From Hyphomicrobiales bacterium (GTDB lineage Bacteria > Pseudomonadota > Alphaproteobacteria > Rhizobiales > Rhizobiaceae): a stretch of DNA of 39,058 nt. The stretch covers positions 223 through 39,280 of the forward strand of contig UCIT01000086.1 in NCBI GenBank assembly GCA_900472625.1, in the 5' to 3' direction. The first letter of the stretch is position 1. Each line of letters starts with the position of its first letter. Shown piece by piece: positions 31,520 through 39,058 of the stretch. The translations under genes were made by a program, and so were the position numbers. The notes beneath the pieces were generated by a model. The model saw nothing but the letters and a program-made list of their open reading frames with translations. It searched no databases and was not told the origin of the DNA.

Positions 31520-32743
31520 TTATCCGTTGTAGCGCTGGAAGACGAGCGTGGCGTTGGTGCCGCCGAAGCCGAAGGAGTTGGAAAGGGCGATGTCGATCTT
31601 GGCGTCATCGATGCGCTTGCGCACGATCGGCACGCCGTCGAATTCCGGGTCGAGCTCAATGATGTGTGCGCTTTCGCCGATGAAACCGGCCTGCATCATC
31701 AAGAGAGAGTAGATCGATTCCTGTACGCCGGCAGCGCCCAGCGAGTGGCCGGTGAGCGACTTGGTCGACTGGATGTGCGGGATCTTGTTGCCGAACACTT
31801 CGCGGATCGCGCCGATTTCCTTGCTGTCGCCAACAGGTGTCGAGGTGCCGTGCGTGTTGACGTAGTCGACCTCGCCCTTCACCGTTGCCAGCGCCTGGCG
31901 CATGCAGCGGATCGCGCCTTCGCCCGACGGAGCGACCATGTCGTAGCCGTCGGAGGTGGCGCCGTAGCCGACGATTTCTGCGTAGATCTTAGCGCCGCGG
32001 GCCTTGGCATGCTCGAGTTCTTCGAGAACCAGAACGCCGGCACCGCCAGCGATGACAAAGCCGTCACGCGTCGCGTCATAGGCGCGCGAAGCCGTCTCCG
32101 GCGTGTCGTTGTACTTGGACGACATGGCGCCCATCGCGTCGAACAGGTTCGACATCGTCCAGTCGAGGTCTTCGTGACCACCGGCGAACATGATGTCCTG
32201 CTTGCCCCACTGAATCATTTCCGCGGCATTGCCGATGCAATGCGCCGAGGTCGAGCAGGCCGACGAGATCGAGTAGTTGACGCCGTGGATCTTGAACCAG
32301 GTCGCGAGCGTGGCCGAAGCAGTCGACGACATCGCCTTCGGCACGGCAAACGGGCCGATCCGCTTCGGGCTGTTGTTTTTGATGGTGATCTCGGCGGCCT
32401 CGATCAGCGTGCGGGTCGAAGGACCGCCGGAACCCATGATGATGCCGGTGCGCTCATTGTTGCTGATGTCGCTCTCTTCGAGGCCGGAATCGGCGATCGC
32501 CTGCTTCATCGCGACATGGTTCCAGGCGCCGCCCTGGGAGAGGAAGCGCATGGCGCGGCGATCGACGAGGTCCGTCGGATCGAGCGTCGGGCTGCCCCAG
32601 ACCTGGCACTTGAAGCCATGCTCGGCAAAATCGCTGGAGAAGGAAATGCCGGACTTGGCATCGCGCAGCGAGGCGGTGACCTCGGCGGCATCATTGCCGA
32701 TCGAGGAAACGACGCCCAGACCCGTGACAACTACCCGTCTCAT
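31520..32743 (-). CDS. fabB: 3-oxoacyl-[ACP] synthase I FabB
   Basis: Condensing enzyme needed for unsaturated fatty acids, 407 residues. The Cys-His-His triad falls at E. coli FabB numbering: Cys163 (SACSTSAHC), His298 (NTHGTSTPVGD) and His333 (TGHSLGAAG), with Lys328. Pairing with fabA supports the FabB rather than FabF assignment. ATG 32743 starts MRRVVVTGLG as in the family. The 59 bases between fabA and fabB and 4 bases to fabI indicate one operon. Confidence 0.95.
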   Translation of the reverse strand: MRRVVVTGLGVVSSIGNDAAEVTASLRDAKSGISFSSDFAEHGFKCQVWGSPTLDPTDLVDRRAMRFLSQGGAWNHVAMKQAIADSGLEESDISNNERTGIIMGSGGPSTRTLIEAAEITIKNNSPKRIGPFAVPKAMSSTASATLATWFKIHGVNYSISSACSTSAHCIGNAAEMIQWGKQDIMFAGGHEDLDWTMSNLFDAMGAMSSKYNDTPETASRAYDATRDGFVIAGGAGVLVLEELEHAKARGAKIYAEIVGYGATSDGYDMVAPSGEGAIRCMRQALATVKGEVDYVNTHGTSTPVGDSKEIGAIREVFGNKIPHIQSTKSLTGHSLGAAGVQESIYSLLMMQAGFIGESAHIIELDPEFDGVPIVRKRIDDAKIDIALSNSFGFGGTNATLVFQRYNG

Positions 32744-32802
32744 GTGTTTCGACCCTTCATTTTTTGTAGCTTGGAAGACCGGGCAAAGCGTGCCCGGCGC
32801 AA

Positions 32803-33318
32803 TTAGGCTTCTTTGTCCTTGGACAGACCGACCCGCAGGTCGCTTGCCTGATAGATGGTTTCGCCATCGGCCTTCAGCCAGCCGTCGGCGGTGCCGAGCA
32901 CGAGGCGACCGCGCATCACGCGCTTGAAGTCGATGCCGTATTCCAAAAGCTTGGTGGTCGGGCGGATCATGCCCTTGAACTTCACTTCGCCCGTCGACAG
33001 CGCCATGCCGCGGCCGGGCTCGCCCAGCCAACCGAGGAAGAAGCCCGTCAGCTGCCACATGCCGTCGAGGCCGAGGCATCCCGGCATGATCGGGTTGCCC
33101 TGGAAGTGGCAGGGGAAGTACCAGTCGTCAGGCTTCACGTCGTATTCCGCGCGGATGTAGCCCTTGTCGAAGGCGCCGCCGGTTTCGGAGATGTCGGTGA
33201 TGCGGTGGACCATCAGCATTGGCGGCAAAGGAAGCTGCGCGTTGCCGGGACCGAATAGCTCGCCGCGGCCGCAGGCCAGGATTTCCTCGTAGTTGAAGCT
33301 GGATTGTTTCGTCGCCAT
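32803..33318 (-). CDS. fabA: 3-hydroxydecanoyl-[ACP] dehydratase/isomerase FabA
   Basis: Dehydrates 3-hydroxydecanoyl-ACP and isomerises trans-2 to cis-3-decenoyl-ACP, opening the unsaturated branch. The 171-residue hot-dog protein has catalytic His71 in CHFQGNPIMPG and Asp85 in CLGLDGMWQ, matching E. coli FabA. The N-terminal SFNYEEILACGRGELFG segment is also typical. It is the first gene of fabA-fabB-fabI, divergent from irr. No FadR- or FabR-type site was recognised in the 301-base gap. Confidence 0.96.
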   Translation of the reverse strand: MATKQSSFNYEEILACGRGELFGPGNAQLPLPPMLMVHRITDISETGGAFDKGYIRAEYDVKPDDWYFPCHFQGNPIMPGCLGLDGMWQLTGFFLGWLGEPGRGMALSTGEVKFKGMIRPTTKLLEYGIDFKRVMRGRLVLGTADGWLKADGETIYQASDLRVGLSKDKEA

Positions 33319-33437
33319 GAAAACTCTAATTCCCCCCGCAACTGTGCTGATGGATGTGAACGTTTAGTCCAAGTTCCGATTAAAATGAAGCACAAGCATG
33401 ACTGAGCTTCATCATCGTCGAAGGACTGGCTGCCGCC

Positions 33438-33521
33438 TTATTTGGTGGTCGCATACAGGAAGGCCAAGCCCCCGGCCAGCACTAAATGCGCGAAAAGCCC
33501 GATTTTGCGGCGCTTTGACAC
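33438..33521 (-). CDS. Candidate 27-residue membrane miniprotein
   Basis: In the gap between fabA and irr a frame starting GTG at 33521 encodes a basic N-terminus (MSKRRK), one hydrophobic segment of about 20 residues (IGLFAHLVLAGGLAFLYATT) and a final Lys, then TAA. This is the pattern of a single-pass small membrane protein. A TGGGGA stretch lies just upstream as a weak ribosome-binding site. With no homologue known to me it remains a candidate; chance is possible because it is so short. Confidence 0.3.
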   Translation of the reverse strand: MSKRRKIGLFAHLVLAGGLAFLYATTK

Positions 33522-33542
33522 CCGTTGTCCCCATTGAAACTA

Positions 33543-33571
33543 TTGAAAGCCTTCCGCGCAAAAGTTATATG
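33543..33571 (+). promoter_or_regulatory. irr: Promoter of irr
   Basis: TTGAAA (33543-33548) and TATATG (33566-33571) are separated by exactly 17 bases and lie about 50 bases before the irr start. The rest of the 301-base fabA-irr gap holds the candidate miniprotein on the other strand and no other clear feature. Confidence 0.65.
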
Positions 33572-33619
33572 GCTTAGGGAAACCTGATTGCGGGACGCTA
33601 GATTAGCTGGAGTTTATTG

Positions 33620-34039
33620 ATGGTGGCTGAAGCCCCTCTGACAATTGAAGCAAGGTTGCGGGGCGCCGGCCTCAGGCCGACGCGTCAACGCGTCGCACTT
33701 GGCGACCTGCTCTTTGCCAAGGGTGATCGGCACCTTACGGTCGAGGAACTGCACGAAGAAGCGGTGGATGCCGGCGTGCCGGTGTCGCTCGCGACCGTCT
33801 ACAACACGCTGCACCAGTTCACCGAGGCTGGCATGATCCGCGTCCTCGCCGTCGAAAGCGCCAAGACCTATTTCGACACCAATATTTCCGACCACCACCA
33901 TTTCTTCGTCGAGGGCGATAACGATGTGCTCGACATTCCGGTGAGCAACCTCACCATCGCCAATCTGCCGGAACCGCCCGAAGGCATGGAAATCGCCCAT
34001 GTCGACGTGGTTATCCGCCTGCGCCCCAAACGCGTCTGA
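33620..34039 (+). CDS. irr: Fur-family iron response regulator Irr
   Basis: Heme-responsive iron regulator of rhizobia, 139 residues. The N-terminal winged helix is GLRPTRQRVALGDLLF to VSLATVYNTLHQFTEAG (18-71). The heme-binding HHH is at 92-94 (SDHHHFF) in the dimerisation domain. The N-terminal heme regulatory motif (Cys-Pro) of Bradyrhizobium Irr is absent, as in Rhizobium and Agrobacterium. ATG 33620 is chosen over TTG 33617; CTGGAG lies 7-8 bases upstream. Irr normally represses heme synthesis and iron-using genes and activates uptake under iron limitation. Confidence 0.93.
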   Translation: MVAEAPLTIEARLRGAGLRPTRQRVALGDLLFAKGDRHLTVEELHEEAVDAGVPVSLATVYNTLHQFTEAGMIRVLAVESAKTYFDTNISDHHHFFVEGDNDVLDIPVSNLTIANLPEPPEGMEIAHVDVVIRLRPKRV

Positions 34040-34079
34040 TCCGATCGCCTCGGGCGTTCCAGCTTCCGCGAACGTCGCG

Positions 34080-34715
34080 CTACATCACGTCGTCGGGATG
34101 CCGGCCGGGCTTGGCCTTGTAGGTCGGAAATGTCCATCCGTAATAGAGCGCCCCGCCGCGAACCGCGAAGGCTGCAAGAACGCCGACGGCTGATGCCGCA
34201 TACAGCGGCAGATCGAGCGCGTTGGCGCCCGTAAAGATGCCGGCCCCAATCAGCGCCGCGGTGATGTAGATCTCCGGCCTCAGAAGTACGGACGGTTCGT
34301 TGGCCAGCAGATCGCGCAGGATGCCGCCAAACGTCGCCGTCAGCGTGCCGGTCACGATCGCGATCGTCGGCGAGCCGCTGGCCGCCAGCCCCTTGGCCGC
34401 GCCCATCACGCAATAGGCCGACAGTCCGATGGCATCGAGCCAGATCAGCAGCCGATAGCGCGATTCCACCAGATGCGCGGTGAAGAACACCAGAAGACCG
34501 ACAGCGCAGCAGATCAGGATATAGGTCGGGTTCAGCACCCAGAACACGGGGACGCGCCCGAGCACGATATCGCGCACCGTGCCGCCGCCCAAGCCGGTGA
34601 CGATCGCGAAGAACAGGAAGCCGATGAGGTCGAGCTGCTTGCGCGATGCGGCCAGCGCGCCTGTCGCCGCAAACAGCGCGACGCCGGCATAGTCGAGATA
34701 GACGAAGGGCGACAT
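34080..34715 (-). CDS. TRIC/UPF0126 family membrane protein (YicG-like)
   Basis: A 211-residue protein with about seven hydrophobic segments in two related halves, each with a glycine-rich arginine motif: GLGGGTVRDIVLG in the first and TFGGILRDLLAN in the second. Bacterial members form trimeric cation channels; some relatives are described as glycine transporters. The direction and ion cannot be read from the sequence. ATG 34715 has GGGAGC upstream, while the longer frame to 34778 is hydrophilic. Convergent with irr. Confidence 0.88.
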   Translation of the reverse strand: MSPFVYLDYAGVALFAATGALAASRKQLDLIGFLFFAIVTGLGGGTVRDIVLGRVPVFWVLNPTYILICCAVGLLVFFTAHLVESRYRLLIWLDAIGLSAYCVMGAAKGLAASGSPTIAIVTGTLTATFGGILRDLLANEPSVLLRPEIYITAALIGAGIFTGANALDLPLYAASAVGVLAAFAVRGGALYYGWTFPTYKAKPGRHPDDVM

Positions 34716-34835
34716 CAGGTGCTCCCGGACCGGCGCGAAATCTCCGCGAACTGAATCACGGTGGCAAGGGCGGCGCAAGGCGGCTCACCTAAAGTCGCCG
34801 ACCAATAGCGTCCTTATCCGACGAAAAGAGACCCC

Positions 34836-35318
34836 GTGAAAACGCTGCTGATTGCCTTGAACCTCGTTGCCCTTCTCCTCGCTCCCACGGCGGCCTTTGC
34901 CCAGCAGTCTTTGCTGTCCAATCCGGAGATCTACGAAAAGGACCATTTCCGCGAACAATGCACCAAGGCCGAATTCTCCGACGCCTTCGTCACCCGCCAG
35001 GACATCAACAATGACGGGCTGGTCGACGCGGTCGTCAACGAGGGCGAACTCACCTGCGACGGCGAGAAGGGCCCGCAGTGCGACGAGGACGGCTGCATCT
35101 ACAATTTCTATTTGCAGGTGGCGGAAGGCGGCTATTTCATGATCGCCACCGCCAAGATCTACGGCTACGACTTCGTCCAGCGCTTCGGCAACAAGGTGCT
35201 GGCGATGAAGATGCATCCGCGCTTCTGCGAGCGCCCGGCCGGTGATGACAACAAGGATCCCTGCATCGTCACCACCCGCGTTCGCGGCACCAAGTTCGTC
35301 ACCATCTCTAAGAAGTAG
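34836..35318 (+). CDS. Small secreted protein with a calcium-loop-like motif (GTG start)
   Basis: A 160-residue protein starting at GTG 34836. The N-terminus KTLLIALNLVALLLAPTAAFA is a signal peptide with cleavage expected near residue 22. The mature part has the loop DINNDGLVDAVVNEG (about 58-72), like EF-hand or dockerin calcium loops. Six cysteines (CTKAEF, CDGEKGPQC, DGCIYN, RFCERP, DPCIVTT) may form disulfides in the periplasm. No named family is recognised. It lies alone, 120 bases from the divergent TRIC gene and convergent with the YdcF gene. Confidence 0.75.
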   Translation: MKTLLIALNLVALLLAPTAAFAQQSLLSNPEIYEKDHFREQCTKAEFSDAFVTRQDINNDGLVDAVVNEGELTCDGEKGPQCDEDGCIYNFYLQVAEGGYFMIATAKIYGYDFVQRFGNKVLAMKMHPRFCERPAGDDNKDPCIVTTRVRGTKFVTISKK

Positions 35319-35324
35319 CCTGCA

Positions 35325-36110
35325 TCACTCCGGATAGAGCGCCGAGGTGCGTCCGGCGAAATAATATCCGACGAGACCGAACCACTCGCGAACGGCGGTG
35401 GCCATGTTCTGCGAATTGCGGCTCGGCTGGGTGAAATCGAGCGCCAGCCGTTCGCGCCCGTCGGTCCGATAGTCGGTCGGCCACGGCGTCACGTCGATCC
35501 CGAGCTTGCGGAAGATGCCGACGGAGCGCGGCATGTGATAGCCTGATGTGATCAGCAAGCAGGTGGAAAGCCCTTGGGCGGCGAGCAGATCCTTGGTGTT
35601 GACGGCGTTCTCGAATGTGGTGCGCGACGTCGTTTCCTCCACCAGCCGTTCCTTCGCGACGCCGAACAGCGGAAAGAACCGGCCCGACATCACCGCGTCG
35701 CCCTCGTAAACGCCGGACATCGATCCGTCACCGCCCGAAACCAGGATGCGCGACTGCGGATATTTCTGCGCCAGTCGCAGCGTCTCGATGAACCGATCAC
35801 CGCCGGCATTCATCTCTATGCCGTGCCGCACCGTGTTCACCTCGTTCTCGAAGCCGCCGCCGAGCACGATCATGCATTGCAGGTCGGCGGGGTCCTGCGG
35901 CTTGGCGAAACGATCCTCCAGCCCCTGCAGCAGATAGTTTCCAGCCGTCGTATAAAGCGTCACGAACAGGATCAGGCAGGCGCAGGCGGTCGACAGCATG
36001 CTGATCGCCCTGAACCGGATCAGGCCCGCGATCAGCGCCAGCAGCACGAACAGAAACGCCAGCGACAGCGGCTGACCGAACACCCAGACGAGCTTTGAAA
36101 ACAGAAACAC
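35325..36110 (-). CDS. YdcF/ElyC-type DUF218 membrane protein (GTG start)
   Basis: A 261-residue protein. Two N-terminal membrane helices (about 10-30 and 38-58) are followed by a DUF218 domain (about 78-240) with the nucleotide-type motif CMIVLGGGFENE, the central SRILVSGGDGSM and the catalytic-region ITSGYHMPRS. E. coli ElyC acts in envelope and undecaprenyl-phosphate metabolism; that role is only a family inference. GTG 36110 is supported by AAGGAG nine bases upstream. Followed closely by the convergent secreted protein gene. Confidence 0.87.
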   Translation of the reverse strand: MFLFSKLVWVFGQPLSLAFLFVLLALIAGLIRFRAISMLSTACACLILFVTLYTTAGNYLLQGLEDRFAKPQDPADLQCMIVLGGGFENEVNTVRHGIEMNAGGDRFIETLRLAQKYPQSRILVSGGDGSMSGVYEGDAVMSGRFFPLFGVAKERLVEETTSRTTFENAVNTKDLLAAQGLSTCLLITSGYHMPRSVGIFRKLGIDVTPWPTDYRTDGRERLALDFTQPSRNSQNMATAVREWFGLVGYYFAGRTSALYPE

Positions 36111-36174
36111 GCGATCGGCTCCTTCATCCGTTTGCCCAAGCTCTAGCTGATTCGCTCACCTGGAACTGCGACGA

Positions 36175-36891
36175 TCATCTGCGTTCTGCCGTCGGCCGTG
36201 GCGCCGCGGTCTGGTGGAAGCGGCGTTGTAGCGGCTTGGGGATGAGGAGCGCCGCCAGCGCGATCAGTATCGCGAAGGCGGAGACCAGCCACAGCGCCGC
36301 CGCGCCGCCGGCCTGCGTCAACAGCGCGCCGGTAACGGCCCCTGCCAGCATGCCGAGCCAGGGAACGATCTGGATCGTCCACTCGATATGCCGGTCGCCG
36401 AGGATGAAGCGGCCGATACCGCGCCCGAAGCGCGACAGCGCCCCGGTCACATAGGTCAGTCCGATCGGCAGCCCTTCGATATGTTCGACGGCGGCGTTCA
36501 CCATGCCCATCGAGGCGACGATCATGTAGAAACGCGGAAACGCAAACGCGGCATCTGTCATCAGCGAGGCCAGCGCCAGCGTCACGCCGACGCTTGCCAG
36601 CACCACGAAGATCCGCCGATCGGCGAAATGCGCGATTACGATACCGGCGGCATTGCCGAGCACGAACACGGCGATGGCAAAAAGCAGCACCGCCGCATGC
36701 GCAAAATTCCCGCCCCCAAGCGCCAGCGCCGCCCGCGTCGTGTTGCCGGTCATGAACGACACGAAATCGCCGCTCAGCATAAGGCCGGTAGCATCCGTCA
36801 TCCCCGCCAGAAACGAGATCGCGCCCGCCAGCACGAGGCCGGTCGCCGTGCGCCTGGCGTGAATGATGTGGCGTCGTCTTTGTCGTGTCAT
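36175..36891 (-). CDS. YoaK/DUF1275 family membrane protein
   Basis: A 238-residue protein with about six hydrophobic segments. The N-terminal core GAISFLAGMTDATGLMLSGDFVSFMTGNTT is the DUF1275 signature, with GLPIGLTYVTGALSRFGRGIG in the second half. The function of the family is not established. ATG 36891 begins a basic N-terminus (MTRQRRRHIIHARR); the longer frame to 37008 enters the AT-rich island and is rejected. Direct repeats CTTTGAAA (36948-36955 and 36963-36970) lie about 60 bases upstream and might be an operator. Confidence 0.85.
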   Translation of the reverse strand: MTRQRRRHIIHARRTATGLVLAGAISFLAGMTDATGLMLSGDFVSFMTGNTTRAALALGGGNFAHAAVLLFAIAVFVLGNAAGIVIAHFADRRIFVVLASVGVTLALASLMTDAAFAFPRFYMIVASMGMVNAAVEHIEGLPIGLTYVTGALSRFGRGIGRFILGDRHIEWTIQIVPWLGMLAGAVTGALLTQAGGAAALWLVSAFAILIALAALLIPKPLQRRFHQTAAPRPTAERR

Positions 36892-37180
36892 GAGGGGTTC
36901 CGCAATGTGGCATGGCGCTTCGAAGGTCTGCAGAGCAGCGGCATGAGCTTTGAAAAATGACTCTTTGAAATCACAAGCAATGAGAGGCGATGATAGGAAC
37001 GGCAGCACGCGAAAATCAACCCGATGATGGAAGCTGTTAAATCAGTCTCAATCTTCATTTCACCAGTTCAACCTGATGATCTCTGCTCAATCAGAAAGAT
37101 GTTCGTATTTTCGAAACTGTATTCAGAAAGTTGTCTTTCTCATTTAGCTTTTCTCGCAAAGGTAATGCGAGGGCGAGCTT
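36892..37180. other. Intergenic junction with change in base composition
   Basis: From about 36950 the sequence turns clearly AT-rich. 36181-36240 has 44 G/C of 60, whereas 37861-37920 inside the next gene has 20 of 60. The gap holds the CTTTGAAA direct repeats and a small AGAAAG/CTTTCT inverted repeat (37125-37140). No tRNA, integrase or attachment-like repeat was found, so this may be the left border of an acquired region without a visible target site. Confidence 0.6.
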
Positions 37181-39055
37181 TTGCGTATTGATTCGCTACT
37201 AATCTCAAATTTTCGTGGAATAGAGCAGGCAGAAATTCGAGGTGCTGGCGATACCATCATTATTGCCGGTCAAAACGGTTCCGGTAAGTCATGCGTTTTT
37301 GACGCGATAAGACTTCTGAAATCTGTCTACGGCGGCTATCATCAGAACGAGTGGCAGAATTGGTTCGGCGAATTTCAAGTCAATCCAAATAGCAGAGGCG
37401 AAGAACTTCGAGGGTTTTTCAACAATCCCGATAGGGCGGTACTCATAGACTGCTTTTTTAAACTACGCGACAATGAGAAGGCGTTCATTCACGCCAACGC
37501 TGCAACCCTTCTTGAAGATAGTATTTGGCGAATGCTATTGCCGGAAGCTTTTCAGTGGGGCGGCTATAGGATGGCTATGTTTGCTCAGCAATTCCGTGAG
37601 AGGCAGCCTGAAGTTGCGGCGCAAGTTGCAAGCCAGCTGCCAGAGCTTCTCCAGGAGTTGGGACAGGATACCGTCGTCGGCCACGTGGAGATGCAGCCTG
37701 GCGGCAAACTGCAGCTGACGCAATCTAGGCTGTTGTCGGCGATTTTCAGTAATTTCAGGCCAAAGGACCTAGGAGTCATCGACTACCACGGTGCGCAACG
37801 TCATTACGGACGCGAACTCGTTCAGGGCATCAATTTAAACTTAGATCAAAACAGTCAGGCGCATAGCCAGCATGCGCTATACAATTACTCAAATAAATAT
37901 GCCAATGTAAAAAGTGAAATGGCCACAGGTTTTATACGTGAGTTGCTGGCTGAGAAAGCCGGCACAACAGATGCCAGTGCACGCGGTTTAACTGAGACTC
38001 TAAAGGAGCTTTTTCTCACCTTTTTCCCAGGGAAAGAGTTTCTCGGTCCGACTCCTACGGTTGACGGCAGAGTGGAGTTTCCGGTCAGGACTGCTAACGG
38101 AAATATCCACGATCTTGATGAATTATCGTCCGGCGAGAAGGAGATACTTTATGGATATCTCCGAATCAGAAGCTCTGCTCCAAACAATTCAATCATACTT
38201 CTCGATGAGCCTGAACTACATCTAAATCCCCGCCTGATAAGAAATCTTCCTGAGTTTTATCGGAAGCACTTAGGGGCGGAATTGAACAATCAGCTTTGGC
38301 TTGTAACTCACTCCGACGCCTTGCTGAGAGAAGCAATGGGAAAGCCGGGTTTTAACGTTTTTCACATGTTTCCATGTGGGCAAGACGGTGGCAAGGGCCA
38401 GCTTCGCGAGCTTAAGGCTTCGGAAGATCTCGACCTCGCGATGGCAGACCTCGTTGGAGATCTTGCCGCTTACAAACCGGATGGCACCGCGATCTTGTTC
38501 GAAGGGGGTGGTGATACAGATTTTGATCAAAGCATTGTTGCCCGTCTGTTTGCGAAGGAAGTCGCAGGTATCAATCTCTTATCCGGGAGCAACAAGGCAC
38601 GTGTTGAAGCGTTGCATGACGTGCTCAATCGTGCGTACTCTAAAGGCGATCTGCCAATACGTTTCTTTGCCATCACCGATAAAGACGCAGATGAGAGAGA
38701 GCCTCCAAAAGGGCTCAGGCGCTACCAATGGGATGTTTATCACATCGAAAACTTCCTTTTGGAGCAAGAGTTCGTGGCGGCTGCGGTAAACGCAATCGAG
38801 CCTTCAAGGAGGTTGGATAGTGATGCGGCTCTGGAGGGGCTTCGAGTATCTGCCAGAAAAGTGGTTTCTAAGCTGCTTCGTCATAAGATGCGGGAGTACG
38901 TCAATTCACAGATTGTCCGGTGCATTGACTTAGGATTCGATCCAGCAGCCGAGGAAATTGCAGCGCCAATTGCTGACGCGGCGAAGCGCTCGTTAGAGCG
39001 CATGCAGAAAACCTCAGAAAACGAACTGACGCAGAACAAGGATCGTGCCCCGTAG
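37181..39055 (+). CDS. AAA ATPase fused to TOPRIM/DUF4435-like domain (OLD or merged-PARIS type defence protein)
   Basis: A 624-residue protein starting at TTG 37181 (GAGGGCGAG upstream). The SMC/ABC-type ATPase has Walker A GQNGSGKS (30-37), signature LSSGEK (315-320), Walker B IILLDEPELHLNP (338-350) and the switch His in THSDAL (376-381). A C-terminal TOPRIM-like nuclease follows: Glu441 in AILFEGGGD, and Asp500, Asp502 and Asp504 in ITDKDAD. Then comes WDVYHIENFLL (517-527), as in DUF4435 domains. This pairing occurs in OLD/GajA nucleases and in PARIS (AriA ATPase plus AriB DUF4435), including single-gene forms. The TOPRIM part is short, about 190 residues. AT-rich codon use differs sharply from neighbours, suggesting transfer. 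The stop is 3 bases from the window end, so any partner gene is unseen. Confidence 0.82.
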   Translation: MRIDSLLISNFRGIEQAEIRGAGDTIIIAGQNGSGKSCVFDAIRLLKSVYGGYHQNEWQNWFGEFQVNPNSRGEELRGFFNNPDRAVLIDCFFKLRDNEKAFIHANAATLLEDSIWRMLLPEAFQWGGYRMAMFAQQFRERQPEVAAQVASQLPELLQELGQDTVVGHVEMQPGGKLQLTQSRLLSAIFSNFRPKDLGVIDYHGAQRHYGRELVQGINLNLDQNSQAHSQHALYNYSNKYANVKSEMATGFIRELLAEKAGTTDASARGLTETLKELFLTFFPGKEFLGPTPTVDGRVEFPVRTANGNIHDLDELSSGEKEILYGYLRIRSSAPNNSIILLDEPELHLNPRLIRNLPEFYRKHLGAELNNQLWLVTHSDALLREAMGKPGFNVFHMFPCGQDGGKGQLRELKASEDLDLAMADLVGDLAAYKPDGTAILFEGGGDTDFDQSIVARLFAKEVAGINLLSGSNKARVEALHDVLNRAYSKGDLPIRFFAITDKDADEREPPKGLRRYQWDVYHIENFLLEQEFVAAAVNAIEPSRRLDSDAALEGLRVSARKVVSKLLRHKMREYVNSQIVRCIDLGFDPAAEEIAAPIADAAKRSLERMQKTSENELTQNKDRAP

Positions 39056-39058
39056 CGT

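Noticed and set aside
36892..37180. tRNA or phage attachment site at the island border
   Set aside because: No cloverleaf-forming sequence or long direct repeat is visible. The CTTTGAAA repeats are too short and lie on the DUF1275 promoter side.

Overview
The window is a core chromosomal segment of an alphaproteobacterium, most likely a member of the Rhizobiaceae (Rhizobium/Agrobacterium/Ensifer group). The signs are high GC, promoters of the CTTGnn-N17-CTATAT type, two rhizobial palindromic intergenic-mosaic (RIME-like) repeats, an Irr-type Fur regulator, a membrane-anchored CycM-type cytochrome, and the gene orders recF-moeB, ffs-dnaX-ybaB-recR, rimP-nusA-ylxR-infB-rbfA-truB-rpsO-pnp and fabA-fabB-fabI.

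Layout. 1-1963: end of recF, then moeB-like and GNAT genes overlapped at ATGA junctions. 1960-4738: a 2-hydroxyacid dehydrogenase (-), a secreted SH3 protein (+) and adenosine kinase (-). 4739-5155 has no protein gene but holds a promoter-like box, three hairpins and a clear intrinsic terminator, a good small-RNA candidate. 5156-8523: AEC transporter, CycM cytochrome (-), kdsB and pheA. 8524-8741: a RIME-like repeat. 8742-11597 (-): an operon-like cluster of HIT protein, NudC NAD-pyrophosphatase, WYL regulator, a short protein and a VOC protein. 11686-16084: SRP RNA, dnaX, ybaB and recR, with DUF992 and MOSC genes inserted on the other strand. 16096-17499: a lytic transglycosylase whose 5' coding end carries a 150-bp palindromic repeat in frame. 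17530-19179 (-): an MFS exporter.

19265-29547 is the transcription/translation block: rimP, nusA, ylxR-L7Ae fusion, infB, rbfA, truB, rpsO, pnp. It starts with a strong promoter followed almost at once by an intrinsic terminator, which suggests attenuation, plausibly by NusA. An RsmC-like methyltransferase follows. 30709-33318 (-) is the fatty-acid cluster fabA-fabB-fabI (unsaturated branch plus enoyl reductase), divergent from irr. 34080-36891 carries a TRIC-type membrane protein, a small secreted protein, a YdcF protein and a YoaK/DUF1275 membrane protein.

From about 36950 the composition becomes AT-rich. The last gene (37181-39055) encodes an AAA ATPase fused to a TOPRIM/DUF4435-like nuclease domain, of the OLD / merged-PARIS kind. 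It looks like a horizontally acquired anti-phage gene at the left edge of an accessory island that continues beyond the window. The most unusual items are the in-frame palindrome in the transglycosylase gene, the orphan small-RNA candidate, the rimP-nusA leader terminator and this AAA-TOPRIM gene. No tRNA, rRNA operon, transposase or CRISPR array was seen.
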